64,000 nt of DNA from Paragordius varius (Eukaryota; Nematomorpha): contig OZ176055.1 of assembly GCA_964247055.1 (NCBI GenBank), positions 2,170,001-2,234,000 of the forward strand, read 5' to 3'. The notes below the pieces were generated by a model that saw only the letters and a program-made list of their open reading frames with translations, had not been told where the DNA came from and made no database searches. Within the stretch, counting starts at the first letter, position 1; each line of letters starts with the position of its first letter. Position numbers and translations under genes: made by a program. Shown here piece by piece: positions 38,301 to 47,651 of this stretch.

Positions 38301-40071
38301 AAAACATTTATTGCCCACATAGAAAATGGTGAAAATTTTACGGAAAATTAATAATAATCTTACGGCTTGGCAAAAAAAGCATGAAAATGCTCTGGAACAG
38401 GAACGACAAAAACCAGGTTCTTCCTCGTCCCAAATCCCATCTTCTGACAAAACAATGGTGTTGGCAAATGTAGGCAATCAAAAGGGCTTAGCTAATACCG
38501 CTAAAACCGGTTCCTTAGCCCTAGATAACTCGGTTAATACAGAGAGACCTCAGTCTCCAACATCTTTCTTTTCGAGTGGTTCGTTAGGTTTTCATTTTTT
38601 ATTCTCCCCTAACTTTTGAAGGAGAACATTTCTAGCTAATCTTTTAATTTTCTCTCCACCCCAGATAGTAGTAACCACACAAATACAGCTAATAGTAATA
38701 TGGGACCGTCACCTACGTTTCAAAGTCCGTTGGATACGTTAATATCCAACCTCTATTCCACGATTGAATTGTTAACGCTTGCTTGTAAGATTGCTAAAGC
38801 GCTTTTAAGCGCTGGTATACCTACGAATTCATCAACAACGACTACACCACTCCTCTCAACGCAAAATGGTACTACTACCAACTCTGTTGCCAATAAAATT
38901 ATTATAAATCCTGGCATAACTAATATCAATTCAATCGCAAAGACTGATTTAGCCAACAAGTATTTAAACTATAATTTGAGTATATTAAATATTCATCTAG
39001 TTTAGGAAAATTATATTTTACTTCAGAGGTAAGCAAATTATATAAAAGATATTATGGTGGTGTTTTGACAGAATTTTTTTGTTAATGATAATAATAAGTG
39101 TCGCACATCTAACAATACCGTTTCTTTGAAGTTTCATTTTTTTGTTATGTAATATAATTAAAAGGTCTCATTCACTTATAAAAAAGATGACAAACAACAA
39201 ATTGAAAATAGGATTGATAGATTTATTGAAGGATAAATTAATTAAATCTCAAATATTATTTAATTGTGTTGTATGGCCAAAAAATTGTTTTCAATATAGT
39301 GGTAAGAGGCAGCACGTTTTCAAACATATAAATTATTGTGTAGTTTGTTTCGATTTAAATATATATGATAGTATTATAATACTTATCTTATTGATTGCAT
39401 CAAGTACGTGTTTAGCTCTCATGAGTTTTTGTAAATTTTATTTTTTAAAATTAATTTTTCCCTTTCTTTTATAAAAAGTTGTTTAAGAAAAAAAGTTAAT
39501 TTGCTGACTATTAATTTTATCAATAACAAACTTGAGGTACATCATTATAAAAAGGTAATAATAAAGCTCCTTTTGATTTTTTTATTATAATCGATTCGTG
39601 AGAATTTTAAGAGTTCTAAATGACAATTGTCATATTTGTCTACTTATATACCTATAATATAATACTAAATTAAAAACGTACTTAATTTGTTTTTTTTAAA
39701 AAATAGATAATTTTCCAAGATTATTTTTTGCAATATTTTTTGCACCTATTTATATATGGCTTAATTTGCAATTTTTACCTATTTATTTATTTAGGGCAGA
39801 TGCCTACTAGATACTACTTATTAAATTTAGTTTTCAAATAAAAATTACAATAATATATATAAATTTAAAATAAATATATTTTTATATTGTTTGTAAATAT
39901 TTATGTTTTGCGATTATTTTTATATCATCATACAGAGTTTTAGACACTATAGCCACATTTAAGGCAAATTGGTTAGAACATTACATGGATATTAATCTCG
40001 ATGCAAATGTCGTTTATTTAGAACGCTTATTTCACCAATTGGTCCCAGGTCAAAAACTGGAAAATCTTTAA
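23942..40071 (+). CDS. Ankyrin-repeat/GH20 hexosaminidase-fold fusion, apparently catalytically dead
   Basis: Twenty exons, all phases matching: 23942-24014, 24041-24132, 24158-24318, 24352-24485, 24683-24821, 26317-26404, 27292-27515, 27957-28350, 28777-28878, 30563-30691, 31556-31788, 32736-32815, 33109-33317, 33586-33635, 34036-34385, 35174-35211, 37890-38138, 38323-38587, 38665-38959, 39936-40071; 1146 residues. Residues 1-210 carry ankyrin repeats (GTMLHIATK, GLTPFKMI, STPMHWAALYG, GYTVLHEAI). The GH20b part runs from ILWPRPRN (about 285) to GYRITVTGKQ and GLYYGIMCVRETL. The GH20 barrel starts IKDWPCFPCRAVLIDISHN and includes RFIDLLAALKYNKLYLHY, LEQTGCPYTITCQSAWYNSL and GYIYAIGN. Where active members have G-x-DE before the fourth barrel strand, this one has IYVGSNLSHH (N597-L598). 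The C-terminus is a Ser/Thr/Asn-rich tail. No signal peptide, so probably cytosolic. Similarity was judged by eye. Confidence 0.85.
24015..24040 (+). other. Ultra-short intron, 26 nt
   Basis: GT-AG segment (gtataatc...tgccttag) between exons 1 and 2 of the ankyrin/GH20 gene, phase 1. Reading straight through meets a stop (TAG) inside it. Removing it gives ...TLLNYKNTEEDP and an open frame. A 1-nt indel is the alternative, since the +1 frame through it reads YNHIYCALDYKN. Confidence 0.6.
24133..24157 (+). other. Ultra-short intron, 25 nt
   Basis: Segment gttctcta...ttgtaatag, phase 0, inside an ankyrin repeat. Removal joins LHIATK to LGDLDITRLLLSLNPDL, restoring a textbook repeat. Read through, the frame ends at a TGA about 50 nt later. 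Confidence 0.75.
24319..24351 (+). other. Short intron, 33 nt
   Basis: Segment gtaatttg...ctttacag, phase 2. Removal joins QQITTN to NLNGLKRLIEGGINP within the ankyrin array. Confidence 0.8.
24945..26004. mobile_element. Non-autonomous hAT element with nested MITE
   Basis: Ends are inverted: left 'cacgggggcccaacacaaat' plus 'gcc', right 'ggccatttgtgttggacacc' plus 'cctg', i.e. the CAGGGGTGTCCAACACAAATGGCC type common to animal hAT elements. An internal 'caggggtgtcacatatgcgcc' at 25538 suggests a second insertion or a rearranged copy. Family B MITE 25755-25958 is inserted inside. It occupies intron 5 (24822-26316). No transposase frame is visible. Confidence 0.6.
25755..25958. mobile_element. 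MITE family B, nested in hAT
   Basis: Runs from 'taccatttatagttcaaatt' plus 'caccct' to 'gagggtgaatttgaattgta' plus 'aatggta', flanked by TA. It is younger than the host hAT copy. Confidence 0.8.
27519..27556. repeat. (AT)n microsatellite
   Basis: Nearly pure AT dinucleotides directly after the exon 7 donor. A second tract at 27787-27815 lies in the same intron. Confidence 0.9.
29271..30480. mobile_element. Array of four MITE family B copies
   Basis: Copies at 29271-29522, 29561-29882, 29926-30216 and 30261-about 30480 lie head to tail in intron 9 of the ankyrin/GH20 gene, 40-50 bp apart. Each begins TA-TACCATTTACAGTTCAAA and ends with the complement (TTGTAAATGGTA-TA). The TIRs contain one to four copies of a module of about 21 bp, consensus AATTGTTCAAGGGTGAATTTG, so TIR length varies between copies. 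The core of about 100-150 bp shares 'aaataaattatgtgttttt' and 'atatctttatggcataattt'. A TA target duplication fits Tc1/mariner-like mobilisation, but no autonomous partner is present. Confidence 0.8.
31214..31536. mobile_element. MITE family B with four TIR modules
   Basis: The left end 'taccatttacagttcgaatt' plus 'caccctt' has one to two modules. The right end has four successive modules (31430-31515), so the TIRs are asymmetric. It ends 19 nt before exon 11. Confidence 0.75.
31879..32131. mobile_element. MITE family B
   Basis: Runs from 'taccatttacacctcaaatt' to 'gagtgaatttgatatgtaaa' plus 'tggta' in intron 11. Confidence 0.75.
32833..33082. mobile_element. MITE family B filling intron 12
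   Basis: Runs from 'taccatttaccaaattcacc' to 'gggtgaatttaaactgtaaa' plus 'ttgta'. Intron 12 (32816-33108) is 293 nt, of which 250 are this element; only about 43 nt remain without it. Confidence 0.75.
34421..34573. mobile_element. MITE family D
   Basis: Perfectly placed inverted ends: CAGTAGCGTATGGCATAAAA on the left, 'tttatgtcatacactactg' on the right, with TA on both sides. A related half with CAGTAGTGTATGGTATAAAA lies at 32233-32252 and may pair with 'taccata' near 32337. Confidence 0.7.
34580..34725 (+). mobile_element. tRNA-derived SINE-like sequence
   Basis: A GC-rich island has an A-box-like 'tagtagttagggcgccgg' and, about 35 nt on, a B-box-like 'agagttctaacccc'. A non-tRNA tail and an A-rich end (aaacaaaaaaaggaaaaaaa) follow. 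It cannot be folded into a convincing mature tRNA by eye: no matched acceptor stem. It lies in intron 15 and directly follows the family D element. Confidence 0.4.
35212..37889 (+). other. Long intron 16, nothing recognised
   Basis: 2.7 kb of AT-rich intron. Short open frames (for example 35444-35668) show no protein similarity. Near 37733-37753 'ggctcggccgcggtttgagt' plus 'atcccctg' resembles a hAT right end, but no matching left end was found. Confidence 0.5.
35277..35302. repeat. (AT)n microsatellite
   Basis: AT dinucleotide run in intron 16. Confidence 0.9.
38960..39935 (+). other. Intron 19, nothing recognised
   Basis: About 1 kb between the last two exons of the ankyrin/GH20 gene. It contains a 110-codon open frame (39142-39474) of biased Ile/Leu/Lys composition with no family similarity, taken as chance. 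Confidence 0.5.
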
Positions 40072-40397
40072 TTAGCAAGCAAATTCATTTTTTGTTTTGA
40101 TACTATCTATACACTTTTATTTAATTATTTTACTTTTAATATGATATAGCAAATATTGACAAACTTGTTTTTATTCATTAATCAGCTAGATTTGGTATGG
40201 GGCAATTTTTTATTTAATTTTATGTTAACCATAACAATTTTCAACATTTTAGCGATATTTAGTAAAAAATAGTATTTTATAATATAATATTATGTATAAA
40301 CATTGCATTCATTATTAGTAAACATGCATTTTATAGCAAAATAAATTTAGAGAAAACATAAAATATGTATTATTTATTTATTACAATTTCAAATAAG
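40072..40397. other. Convergent intergenic gap
   Basis: Separates the ankyrin/GH20 stop from the MRPL14 stop. AT-rich, with no feature beyond possible AATAAA signals on the plus (near 40339) and opposite strands. Confidence 0.5.
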
Positions 40398-41112
40398 TCA
40401 AATAATTTTTTGAGCGATTTCAAGCAACTTTGTACAATCAGCCGCGCCACGATTTTGTCCTCGGCTCAGTGTTGTACGTCGCATTGTGTAACCCGAAACA
40501 GGAACTGTTATTCTTTTTCCCAAGGGGGCGTCTTTATCATCGACCAAAGCGATGACATTTTCATCATATTGGGGTATCATGGGTCTCTGTCTTTGCCTAC
40601 AACCTAAATATATTATATGAACGGTTGAAATCGAAAAAAATCGATTTTAGTAAGCTACAAAGTTATGAGGAAAATATTAAAATGCAGTCTAACCAAAAAA
40701 CTTTCTCAGGCACAGAAATATCCTTAAAAAAACCAAAATATACTAAAATTATTAGGTTTGATTCCATAACCCTATAATCTGACTTCTTTGTCCCGAATTT
40801 TTGTAAAAATTACGCGTCAATATGCCTAATTTGATTATTTCTAAACCGTATTACTATACTTTTATTTCGAAAACTTTACAAAAAAAATTATTATTTATGT
40901 GTGATGAGTTACCTATTACAATAGCTTTTCTTTTTTGTCCCATTATAGTAACTAAAATACGGTCTCCGATCCCGGCTTTTTTTGTATGATGATCGTAAAC
41001 ATGAATACATCTAGCATTTTTCCCAACTAATTTAGCTTCCTGAGCCAATTTGCTATCATCAACCACGTCACAGCGTGTCGTAAAAACGACATGATTTTGA
41101 GGGCGAGTTAAA
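40398..41112 (-). CDS. MRPL14: Mitochondrial large-subunit ribosomal protein L14 (uL14m), 5' exon missing
   Basis: Two exons are visible: 41112-40913 and 40603-40398, joined in phase 1. The first reads RPQNHVVFTTRCDVVDDSKL, then NARCIHVYDHHTKKAGIGDR and ILVTIMGQKRKAIVIG. The second reads CRQRQRPMIPQYDENVIALV, DDKDAPLGKRITVPVSGYTM and LLEIAQKII. The order TRV-VDNS, RCIHVY, GD-IL-I-GQKKKA, D-N-VVLI-D and GTRI matches the animal mitochondrial uL14 family, not the cytosolic one. The frame has no ATG upstream before a stop at about 41150, so a first exon carrying the start and targeting sequence must lie between here and CDC25; I could not identify it. The acceptor at 41112 is the best local candidate (AACTAAAAG). 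Confidence 0.85.
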
Positions 41113-41636
41113 CTTTTAGTTACAAAAACAAAATAATTTAAGGGTTTTTAAAACAAAAATATGCTTTTAAAATAAACGGTTTTTTAAAAAATTAATCTAT
41201 GGACCCAATAATTATATATAAAATTTATTACAGATACGATATATAGGTAAATTAATTGATATCTAAAGAGTTTGAAATGAAAAATTCTTGTGAATCAGTT
41301 TTGGACTCAAATTTATTGTTTGATGTAATAAAAAAGGGCGCCTTTGATCAAATGGAGAAAAGAAATGTAAAATAATTGCCCGAAAACATTAAAAATTTAA
41401 TTTGCGATGTTTGACTCAAAATAGGTTGTGATTTTTAGGAAAAATCCCTAAAATCTATAAATGCAAGAGTAATACATAATCAAACAAGTGTGTGGTTGCG
41501 TATACTGCCAACATTGTTGATTTGTGGTATAAATTACAAAATATATCAGTTAAAAAAACATTATAAAGTTCATATATAAAAATGTATAAATCATGATTAA
41601 AATGCCGGTGCACGTTTTTAACATCATCCATCCATT
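41113..41636. other. Gap holding the expected MRPL14 first exon
   Basis: 524 bp between MRPL14 and the CDC25 stop codon. An ATG exon with a phase-2 donor is needed on the minus strand. Several short frames exist, and none has a persuasive presequence plus donor. Confidence 0.4.
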
Positions 41637-43016
41637 TCATTTTTTAAACAGGGTACGTTTATGTTTTGAAAATTGATGTCTTCGAACCATTGCATTGGTA
41701 CTTCTGGTAGAATTATTGTTATTTGCATTTTCAGAAGCCAAATCACCGGTAAGGTTGGTTCCACTCCAACTTTTGCTTTTAGTTTTAAAGTGTCGCAAAT
41801 CATTTTTATGGTCACTGTGTAGCATAGGCTTATACCCACGCGGTTCGCAGTGCTCGGCATACGATTCGTAAAAGGCCTTGTAGCCACCCTCCAAAACATA
41901 AATTTCTGGGTAAGTTAACCGAGGATAACTTTCTGAATTGATTTGGCGATCATAATTTCGGAAAAAACTGTAAAGCCGAGGTCCACGTTCTTGTGAATAT
42001 TCACAATGGAAGATATAAATATGATTATTATTATTATTGGTCTTATTACCAACGGATCTTTTAATCGGTGCAACATTTTCATCGTGATAAGTTGCTTCGC
42101 GGGTTGGGAAAAAGCGCTGTATAAGAGTGTCCCTGGTAAAGATATTAATTGCATTTTTGATGTGACCACCCTCATACTCGTATGGAAAACGACAATCAAT
42201 AATCGTGTAAGCGTCGACATTGGGAAACTTATTATTTAACAAATCATTTACGGTTTCAGGTCTCAAGGCCTTTAGCTCCGGATTTTTGGGCGAGGTGGTT
42301 AACGGAAGCAGATGTTTGCGTGAAAAATCACCGATGTAATCATCAACGGGCCCAGTACTTAAGTCATGTTTGATAATTTTATTTGAAGAGGGTGTATTCA
42401 ATTTTGGTGAATTACTAAGCTGAGGAATAACAACCTGATTTTTTAGATCATTATGATGAATTTTGTTGGAAACAGATCTACGTTGTTCATTGGTCGAACG
42501 ATTTTGATGCTGATTACCAAGTATAATGTTTTTAATTTCACCCAAACAACGCCGTGGTTGAGCTTGTTGAATACGGCCAAAAGCGTTAAGTTTTTTAACT
42601 AATGCGGAAGATTGGGCGAAGGGACTTTGGACTGTAGGTTTTGTTATTGATACGTTGGGATGCTTTGAAATAATTTTCGGTACTACAGGGGACGAATGAG
42701 CCTCGGGGTGCCCGATAATATTGTTTGCGCGGGGTGATATTATTGAAGGATGAAAATTATCAATGATTTGATTGATTGAATTGTAAGGTGACAGTAACAA
42801 TTTGGCGTTTTCAAACATTTTTTCGTTAAAAGCACAGGACATGTTATGTGATGTATTTAAAACATGATTCAATTCAAAATCATTATCAATTTGAGAATCA
42901 TTATGTGATGTTATATGAGCAAAATGTTTAAAAGAAGGCGTAGCTGGACTATAGCTACGATTTAATGGAATACCTTCCATTCGAAAAGATAAAACTGATT
43001 CACAAGAATCGTTCAT
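41637..43016 (-). CDS. cdc25: CDC25-type dual-specificity phosphatase
   Basis: Activates cyclin-dependent kinases by removing inhibitory Thr/Tyr phosphates. Single exon, 459 residues, ATG at 43016. The first about 240 residues are disordered, Asn/Ser/Pro-rich, with several Ser-Pro/Thr-Pro pairs. The rhodanese-fold catalytic domain has LKALRPETVNDLLNNKFPNV, YTIIDCRFPYEYEGGHIKNA, the active-site loop HCEYSQERGPR (Cys338, Arg344), YPEIYVLEGGYKAFYE, CEPRGYKPM and a C-terminal FKTKSKSWSG. The nucleophile, Arg and the acidic loop residue are intact, so it should be active. Differences: HCEYSQER in place of HCEFSSER, and an Asn-rich insert (KTNNNNNH) before the strand that ends in the active site. 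Lack of introns contrasts with most neighbours. Confidence 0.96.
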   Translation of the reverse strand: MNDSCESVLSFRMEGIPLNRSYSPATPSFKHFAHITSHNDSQIDNDFELNHVLNTSHNMSCAFNEKMFENAKLLLSPYNSINQIIDNFHPSIISPRANNIIGHPEAHSSPVVPKIISKHPNVSITKPTVQSPFAQSSALVKKLNAFGRIQQAQPRRCLGEIKNIILGNQHQNRSTNEQRRSVSNKIHHNDLKNQVVIPQLSNSPKLNTPSSNKIIKHDLSTGPVDDYIGDFSRKHLLPLTTSPKNPELKALRPETVNDLLNNKFPNVDAYTIIDCRFPYEYEGGHIKNAINIFTRDTLIQRFFPTREATYHDENVAPIKRSVGNKTNNNNNHIYIFHCEYSQERGPRLYSFFRNYDRQINSESYPRLTYPEIYVLEGGYKAFYESYAEHCEPRGYKPMLHSDHKNDLRHFKTKSKSWSGTNLTGDLASENANNNNSTRSTNAMVRRHQFSKHKRTLFKK

Positions 43017-43478
43017 TTAGTTAACGTTAGTTAAAATTAATAAATTACTTACAAAAGATTTCGTGTTTGATTAATTTGAGCCAAACACCTAATTAAATTT
43101 TTTTATATAAAATGGATAAAAATATAATATATTGTTAAAAAACAAAAAAACAAAATATACCTCAAACCGAACATATTTATGGAATACATTGGCGGGATAG
43201 TGGTAAAATCAGATATGACAAAATATGTATTATATTTATATAATAAAAATTATTATAACCCTTTTAAATATTTTCCTAATACATTATATATATTTTATAA
43301 TAGATAATAAAAAGTATTTGCTAAAATACATGCGAATTAAAATTTCTAAAATTATATTACTCAATAAATTTTACGGTACATATTGGGGACGGAAAATAAT
43401 ATCCTCTGAATTATATATATTCGTGTAAAAATGATCAGGATTCTGTTAGTGTTTTTGGTTTAAGGTTGTACAACTCAT

Positions 43479-43860
43479 TTAACACTTGGAAACACTTCAG
43501 TTCTTCGATTCAAATTGGGGTAGTTGAAGGTTTGTTCATAAATTGAAACTATGGCAAAAGTTTTAAATATATTAAGGAATCAAAATATAAAATATTTATA
43601 TTACTTTAGAGGTAAAACCCAAAGAAAATTTTCCCAATAACACGTTTATAACTTAAATATAAAATAATGCAAAACATGCAAATTTTTAGATCAATGTAAC
43701 GCTTCAATATTGGGTATCTAAATACCCCAGACGATATTTAAATTGATAGTTTTTAAGACTCCAAAAAAACGGTTTCAAATTTAATTTAAACTTCTATCCT
43801 AAAATAAATTGTATAAATAAGCCCAAATTATATTTAGCATTGGAAATGTAAATTGTAGAA
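43479..43860. mobile_element. Family C element, rearranged
   Basis: The left end 'ttaacacttggaaacacttc' then 'gattcaaattggggtagttg' is joined after about 200 bp to an inverted end, 'cttcaatattgggtatctaa' plus 'ataccccagac'. It looks like two truncated copies in opposite orientation. Confidence 0.55.
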
Positions 43861-44518
43861 AGTCCCCACAAACTTTTTCGCCGTCTTTCTCTCTTCCTTT
43901 TTTAAATCATGAATACAACAGGCTATATATATTATTGTTTTATAAATTTTACTCTGGCAAGCTTTCATATTACAAGGTAGATTTCAATATTTAATGCTTT
44001 ATTCTCAACTTTCCGTTTCAATCTGTTATAAGTTAAGAAACAGCAAATATTCCAAGTTTTTTTATACATATGAGGGTTTGATAATTATATTTTATACTAA
44101 ACAACTTTCAAAACAGTAGTTTTTTAGGGTAAAAAACTAAAATCTCATCGCAATGTAAAAAAGCGTTAATATACTTATGTACAAATTTATGGTAAGAAAA
44201 TATATTTTGACCCAGCAAAAATAAGTAAGTTCATGTCATTTCCTTTTGGAATAGGTTTCCACCCCAATGCTATTTTAAACTTAAGAAAAATTTATTATAT
44301 TGGGCTAAATCTAATAGGCATTCCTTAGCCGATCCAAGATTTAAACAATGCAAAATAAAAAAATCTTTTTCCACACTTTTTTGCCGTCATTTTTTTCAAA
44401 AAGTAGTATGATAGGGAAATAAATCTAATAAAAAATGTAAATTATGCGTTAGAGAACTTAATTTTTTGTGAATTCAAAATATTTTATTAATTATGTTATT
44501 TTTATTTATGAAGGTATA

Positions 44519-45105
44519 TTAACACCTGGATACAAGACACTCATTTTAGTCCTTCAATTTCAAATTGGGGTAGTAGGATACCCCAGGCCTGTTTAAAATC
44601 AAATACTTTAAAAAGTATAGAAGGAATCAAAACCATGGCAAAATTTTGCACTTATATAACATTAATAAACCGAAATATATAAAAAATTTTATTCAAAAAT
44701 ACTTGATATTACTTTTTTAAGCTAAAACCGAAAGGTATAAATTTCGTCAACGTGACATGGGTCAAATTGTAAAATTGAAAAATTATACAAACTAAACCGC
44801 TTTTTCTATTTATATCAATGTTAGATGTAATTTAAATAAAAAATTAGCTATAGTTTTACCCTTAAAATTAAATAAAGACGATCTTTTGCAAAAATTTTGT
44901 AAAATAAAAATGGCGTCGAAGTAGTTTGAGATGGAGCTTTTTTTAAAACAAAATTTTGTCAAGATATTTTGGCATATTTATATAATATTTATCAGGATAG
45001 AAGCATGAATTTAAATTGAGACCGTTTCCTTCGGTAGTTTTTTAAAAATATTAATTCAAATTTAGTCTGGGGTATTTAGATCCCCAATTTGAATCGAAGT
45101 GTTAA
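44519..45105 (+). mobile_element. Family C element, complete
   Basis: Runs from TTAACACCTGGATACAAGAC to 'tttgaatcgaagTGTTAA', 587 bp. It is the best reference copy with 55232-55813; both share 'gaaaccatggcaaaattttg', 'atcaatgttagatgtaattt', 'aaaatggcgtcgaagtagtt' and 'tagtctggggtatttaga'. No coding capacity. Confidence 0.8.
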
Positions 45106-45521
45106 GGTTTTTTAAAGTTAAAAATCTTTAAAAAAATTAGCGTTTTTAATTACTGATGATTGTAATTTAAGATTTAACCAAATCAGCTTTCAAAACAGCT
45201 GTTTATTTACAAATAAAAGTTCTGAAACCTAAAACTACCCTAATGTAATCGTCTAAAAAAGAGAATGCAGGATCAAATCGGTGTTTGGTAATTTGGAGCA
45301 TGAAACGGCATAAAAAATAAAATATTAAAAAAACGTTGTCAATATAATCAGATGCTAAACTGTCTCAAAATATTATGATTAAGTTTTTTTGTAGCCGATC
45401 ACATTTTGGGGTGGTTTTTTGCGCTAATTTTTTTTTAAAAAAACTATTGTTTTGAAAGATTATTGGTTGAAATTATCAAGTTATCCTGTATTAGTTAAAA
45501 ATTTATATTTTTTGGAATTAT

Positions 45522-45799
45522 CAGCTTGTCTAACACAAATGGCTTAGCGGGCCGCATTTTTTACCCAAAAAACGGGTGGGCCGGATTTAAAATATATGGG
45601 AATTATTAAGGAATTCATTATAATTCAAAAAATGCAAGCACCAAAGCAATTTCATATAACTTATACCAATTTGATATTTTTTAAAAATGTTTAGGAATTA
45701 TCAAATGTTGTAAGCATATTGTAATATATGGATTTTAAAATTTTATTCGGGGGAGGGGGGCACATAAAGTCTCGGAGGGCCGTGTGTTGGCCAGCCCTG
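45522..45799. mobile_element. hAT-type MITE
   Basis: Left 'cagcttgtctaacacaaatg' plus 'gcttagcgggccgc'; right 'cggagggccgtgtgttggcc' plus 'agccctg'. The ends are inverted repeats of the CAGGGCTGGCCAACACACGGCC kind with GC-rich subterminal regions in an AT-rich setting, characteristic of hAT. Confidence 0.65.
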
Positions 45800-46322
45800 A
45801 TTTATTGTATAGAATTAGGATGCCTCCATAACCCAATTGAAACAATCAGCTGATTTTTATTTAATATTGACAATTTGCTGCTAAACTTAAAATACTCTCT
45901 AGATTTAATTATTTTTTTAACCAATATATCTATACATTTATTTTCCAGTTATGTTAGCAAAATTAAAGATCCAAAAAAATGGAGGATAAAGTTCGAATTG
46001 AGCATTTGATTTTTTACAAGTTTATATAATTTTAGTTTAATCATCCGCATAAAAGACTAATTAATGCACATCTTTAAATTTAGCCCGAAAATTGAACACA
46101 TTGGTACTACAAAGGTAATTAATAGTTAAAAAGATTCTTTCATTTTTGTGCGATTTTTTAAATAAACTCAATTGATATTTAAAAATATAAAGAAGCGGAC
46201 CGCTGTACTGGACAACCTTGATCTAGAATATATAAAAGTAGTTATCAAGCAAGGAAACTATGAGTTTATTTAAGAAAACTAGTCCATTTTAGAGGAGTCC
46301 TAAAATTTGAGGTTTTCTTAAT

Positions 46323-46324
<2 letters not shown>

Positions 46325-46353
<29 letters not shown>
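46325..46353. repeat. (AT)n microsatellite
   Basis: Uninterrupted TA dinucleotides. Confidence 0.9.
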
Positions 46354-46429
46354 GATTTAGGAACTTTATTTAAGAAAAATACAGTAGGAGTATATTAATA
46401 AATATATTTTAAATACTAGCGTAAATCTC

Positions 46430-46930
46430 GTGCTGCTGCGCAGACCAAGGAAGTCCTTCGGACATCTGGGGGAGAGGGGCTATTTGAAAAAAGGGACAAT
46501 AAAATGATCCACATATGTGGATTATTTCGAAATATTATTTAATAGCTATGATCTCATAGGAATTTCAAAACGGATAAATTCAAAAAATTATTTTTGGACT
46601 TATTTTTTTTGAAAAAATGGCATTTTACGGGGGACCGGGTAAAAAGAGGGACTAAATTAAAAAAGCGAGACAACTATGTTCGGCGCAATCGAAAATAAAA
46701 AAACAAAATCATATTTGAAATTGAATGGTCCACCACGTTCTCCGGAAAATTGTCTCAAAGACACGATTTTTGTGGACTTCTTTTATAAAAAAACCCGTTT
46801 ACACGGGATGGGCCCGAACTGGGGCCTATTTCAAAAAAAGGGCGAAGCTATTGTCGGGGCATTCATTAATGATTATATTTTTTCGATGTTTGGATATGGA
46901 TGGGTACCGGTTTTCCGGAAACAGATCCCA
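46430..46930 (-). mobile_element. Helitron-like repeat, head fragment
   Basis: Inverted match to 16885-17180: complement of the head ('gatgggtaccggttttccgg'), of 'aaaatcgtgtctttgagaca' plus 'attttcc', and of the 'cgattgcgccgaacatagt' block. On its left it joins a GC-rich stretch not seen elsewhere in the window ('cgtgctgctgcgcagaccaa' plus 'ggaagtccttcggac', about 46430-46475), possibly another repeat. Confidence 0.5.
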
Positions 46931-47007
46931 AAGCCATGCAGGAAAAGGCGAAAAAGTACTTCAGGTCAATTATATTGCTCTTGCTGTATATGCTATACCA
47001 AAAAATA

Positions 47008-47275
47008 CAATATTTATTGAAATTATATGGACAAAACGTAAAATATATAAACAAATATTTTTTCAAAAGACAACCATACTTTATTAAGATTTAATTTCAC
47101 CACAATATGAAATACAATTGTAAAATATGAAACTTATTGAGTTATCAATATGCATTTCTTTGCACTTTTAAAGAAAGATATATATAAAGAGATTTAAAAG
47201 GTATGGTTGTGTTTAAAAAAATAATATTTGTCCCTATATTTTTACGTTTTGTCCGTATAATATCAATTTTTACTC
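47008..47275. mobile_element. MITE family A
   Basis: Left 'caatatttattgaaattata' plus 'tggacaaaacg'; right 'ttacgttttgtccgtataat' plus 'atcaatttttact'. Confidence 0.75.
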
Positions 47276-47651
47276 TACTTATTCATAGTGTAATGTAAGC
47301 AAGTTTTATTTTTTGATAACTTACGGAAAAAGTGGATATGTGAATTCTGGTATATTTTCCTATCAGAATATATAAACCACAGGTTTTTATTTAATGAAAT
47401 TATAGTTATAATATTTTTGATATAACCGTTTAGTAATTAACGAAAATCATTAAAATTCTAAATTGCTATAGAATAGGATATTGATATACGAAAATCGAAA
47501 AAGATGGCAAGCAGAGGATATACCAAAAATCTTTCACAACAAAAATTGGTATTTTTAAACGCTTAGTACTAAAATGTGACAAAATACAAAAAATCGATGA
47601 AATATTTATCTGAATTTACAACTATAACATAACTGCTATAATATCGAATAA

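Larger units (their letters stand above)
43017..47651. other. Repeat-rich intergenic region
   Basis: No gene recognised between the CDC25 start and the W-x10-W gene stop. Contains family C copies (43479-43860 rearranged, 44519-45105 complete), a hAT MITE (45522-45799), an isolated hAT-like right end near 46194-46228 ('gaccgctgtactggacaacc' plus 'ttg'), an (AT)n tract at 46325-46353, a Helitron-like fragment (46430-46930) and family A MITE 47008-47275. Open frames around 46676-47094 fall inside these repeats. Confidence 0.65.

Noticed and set aside
39142-39474. 110-codon hydrophobic open frame
   Set aside because: Intronic, no ATG with supporting context, low-complexity Ile/Leu/Lys.
46676-47094. 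Overlapping open frames of 114 and 120 codons
   Set aside because: They cross from the Helitron-like fragment into a family A MITE; the composition is that of the repeats.
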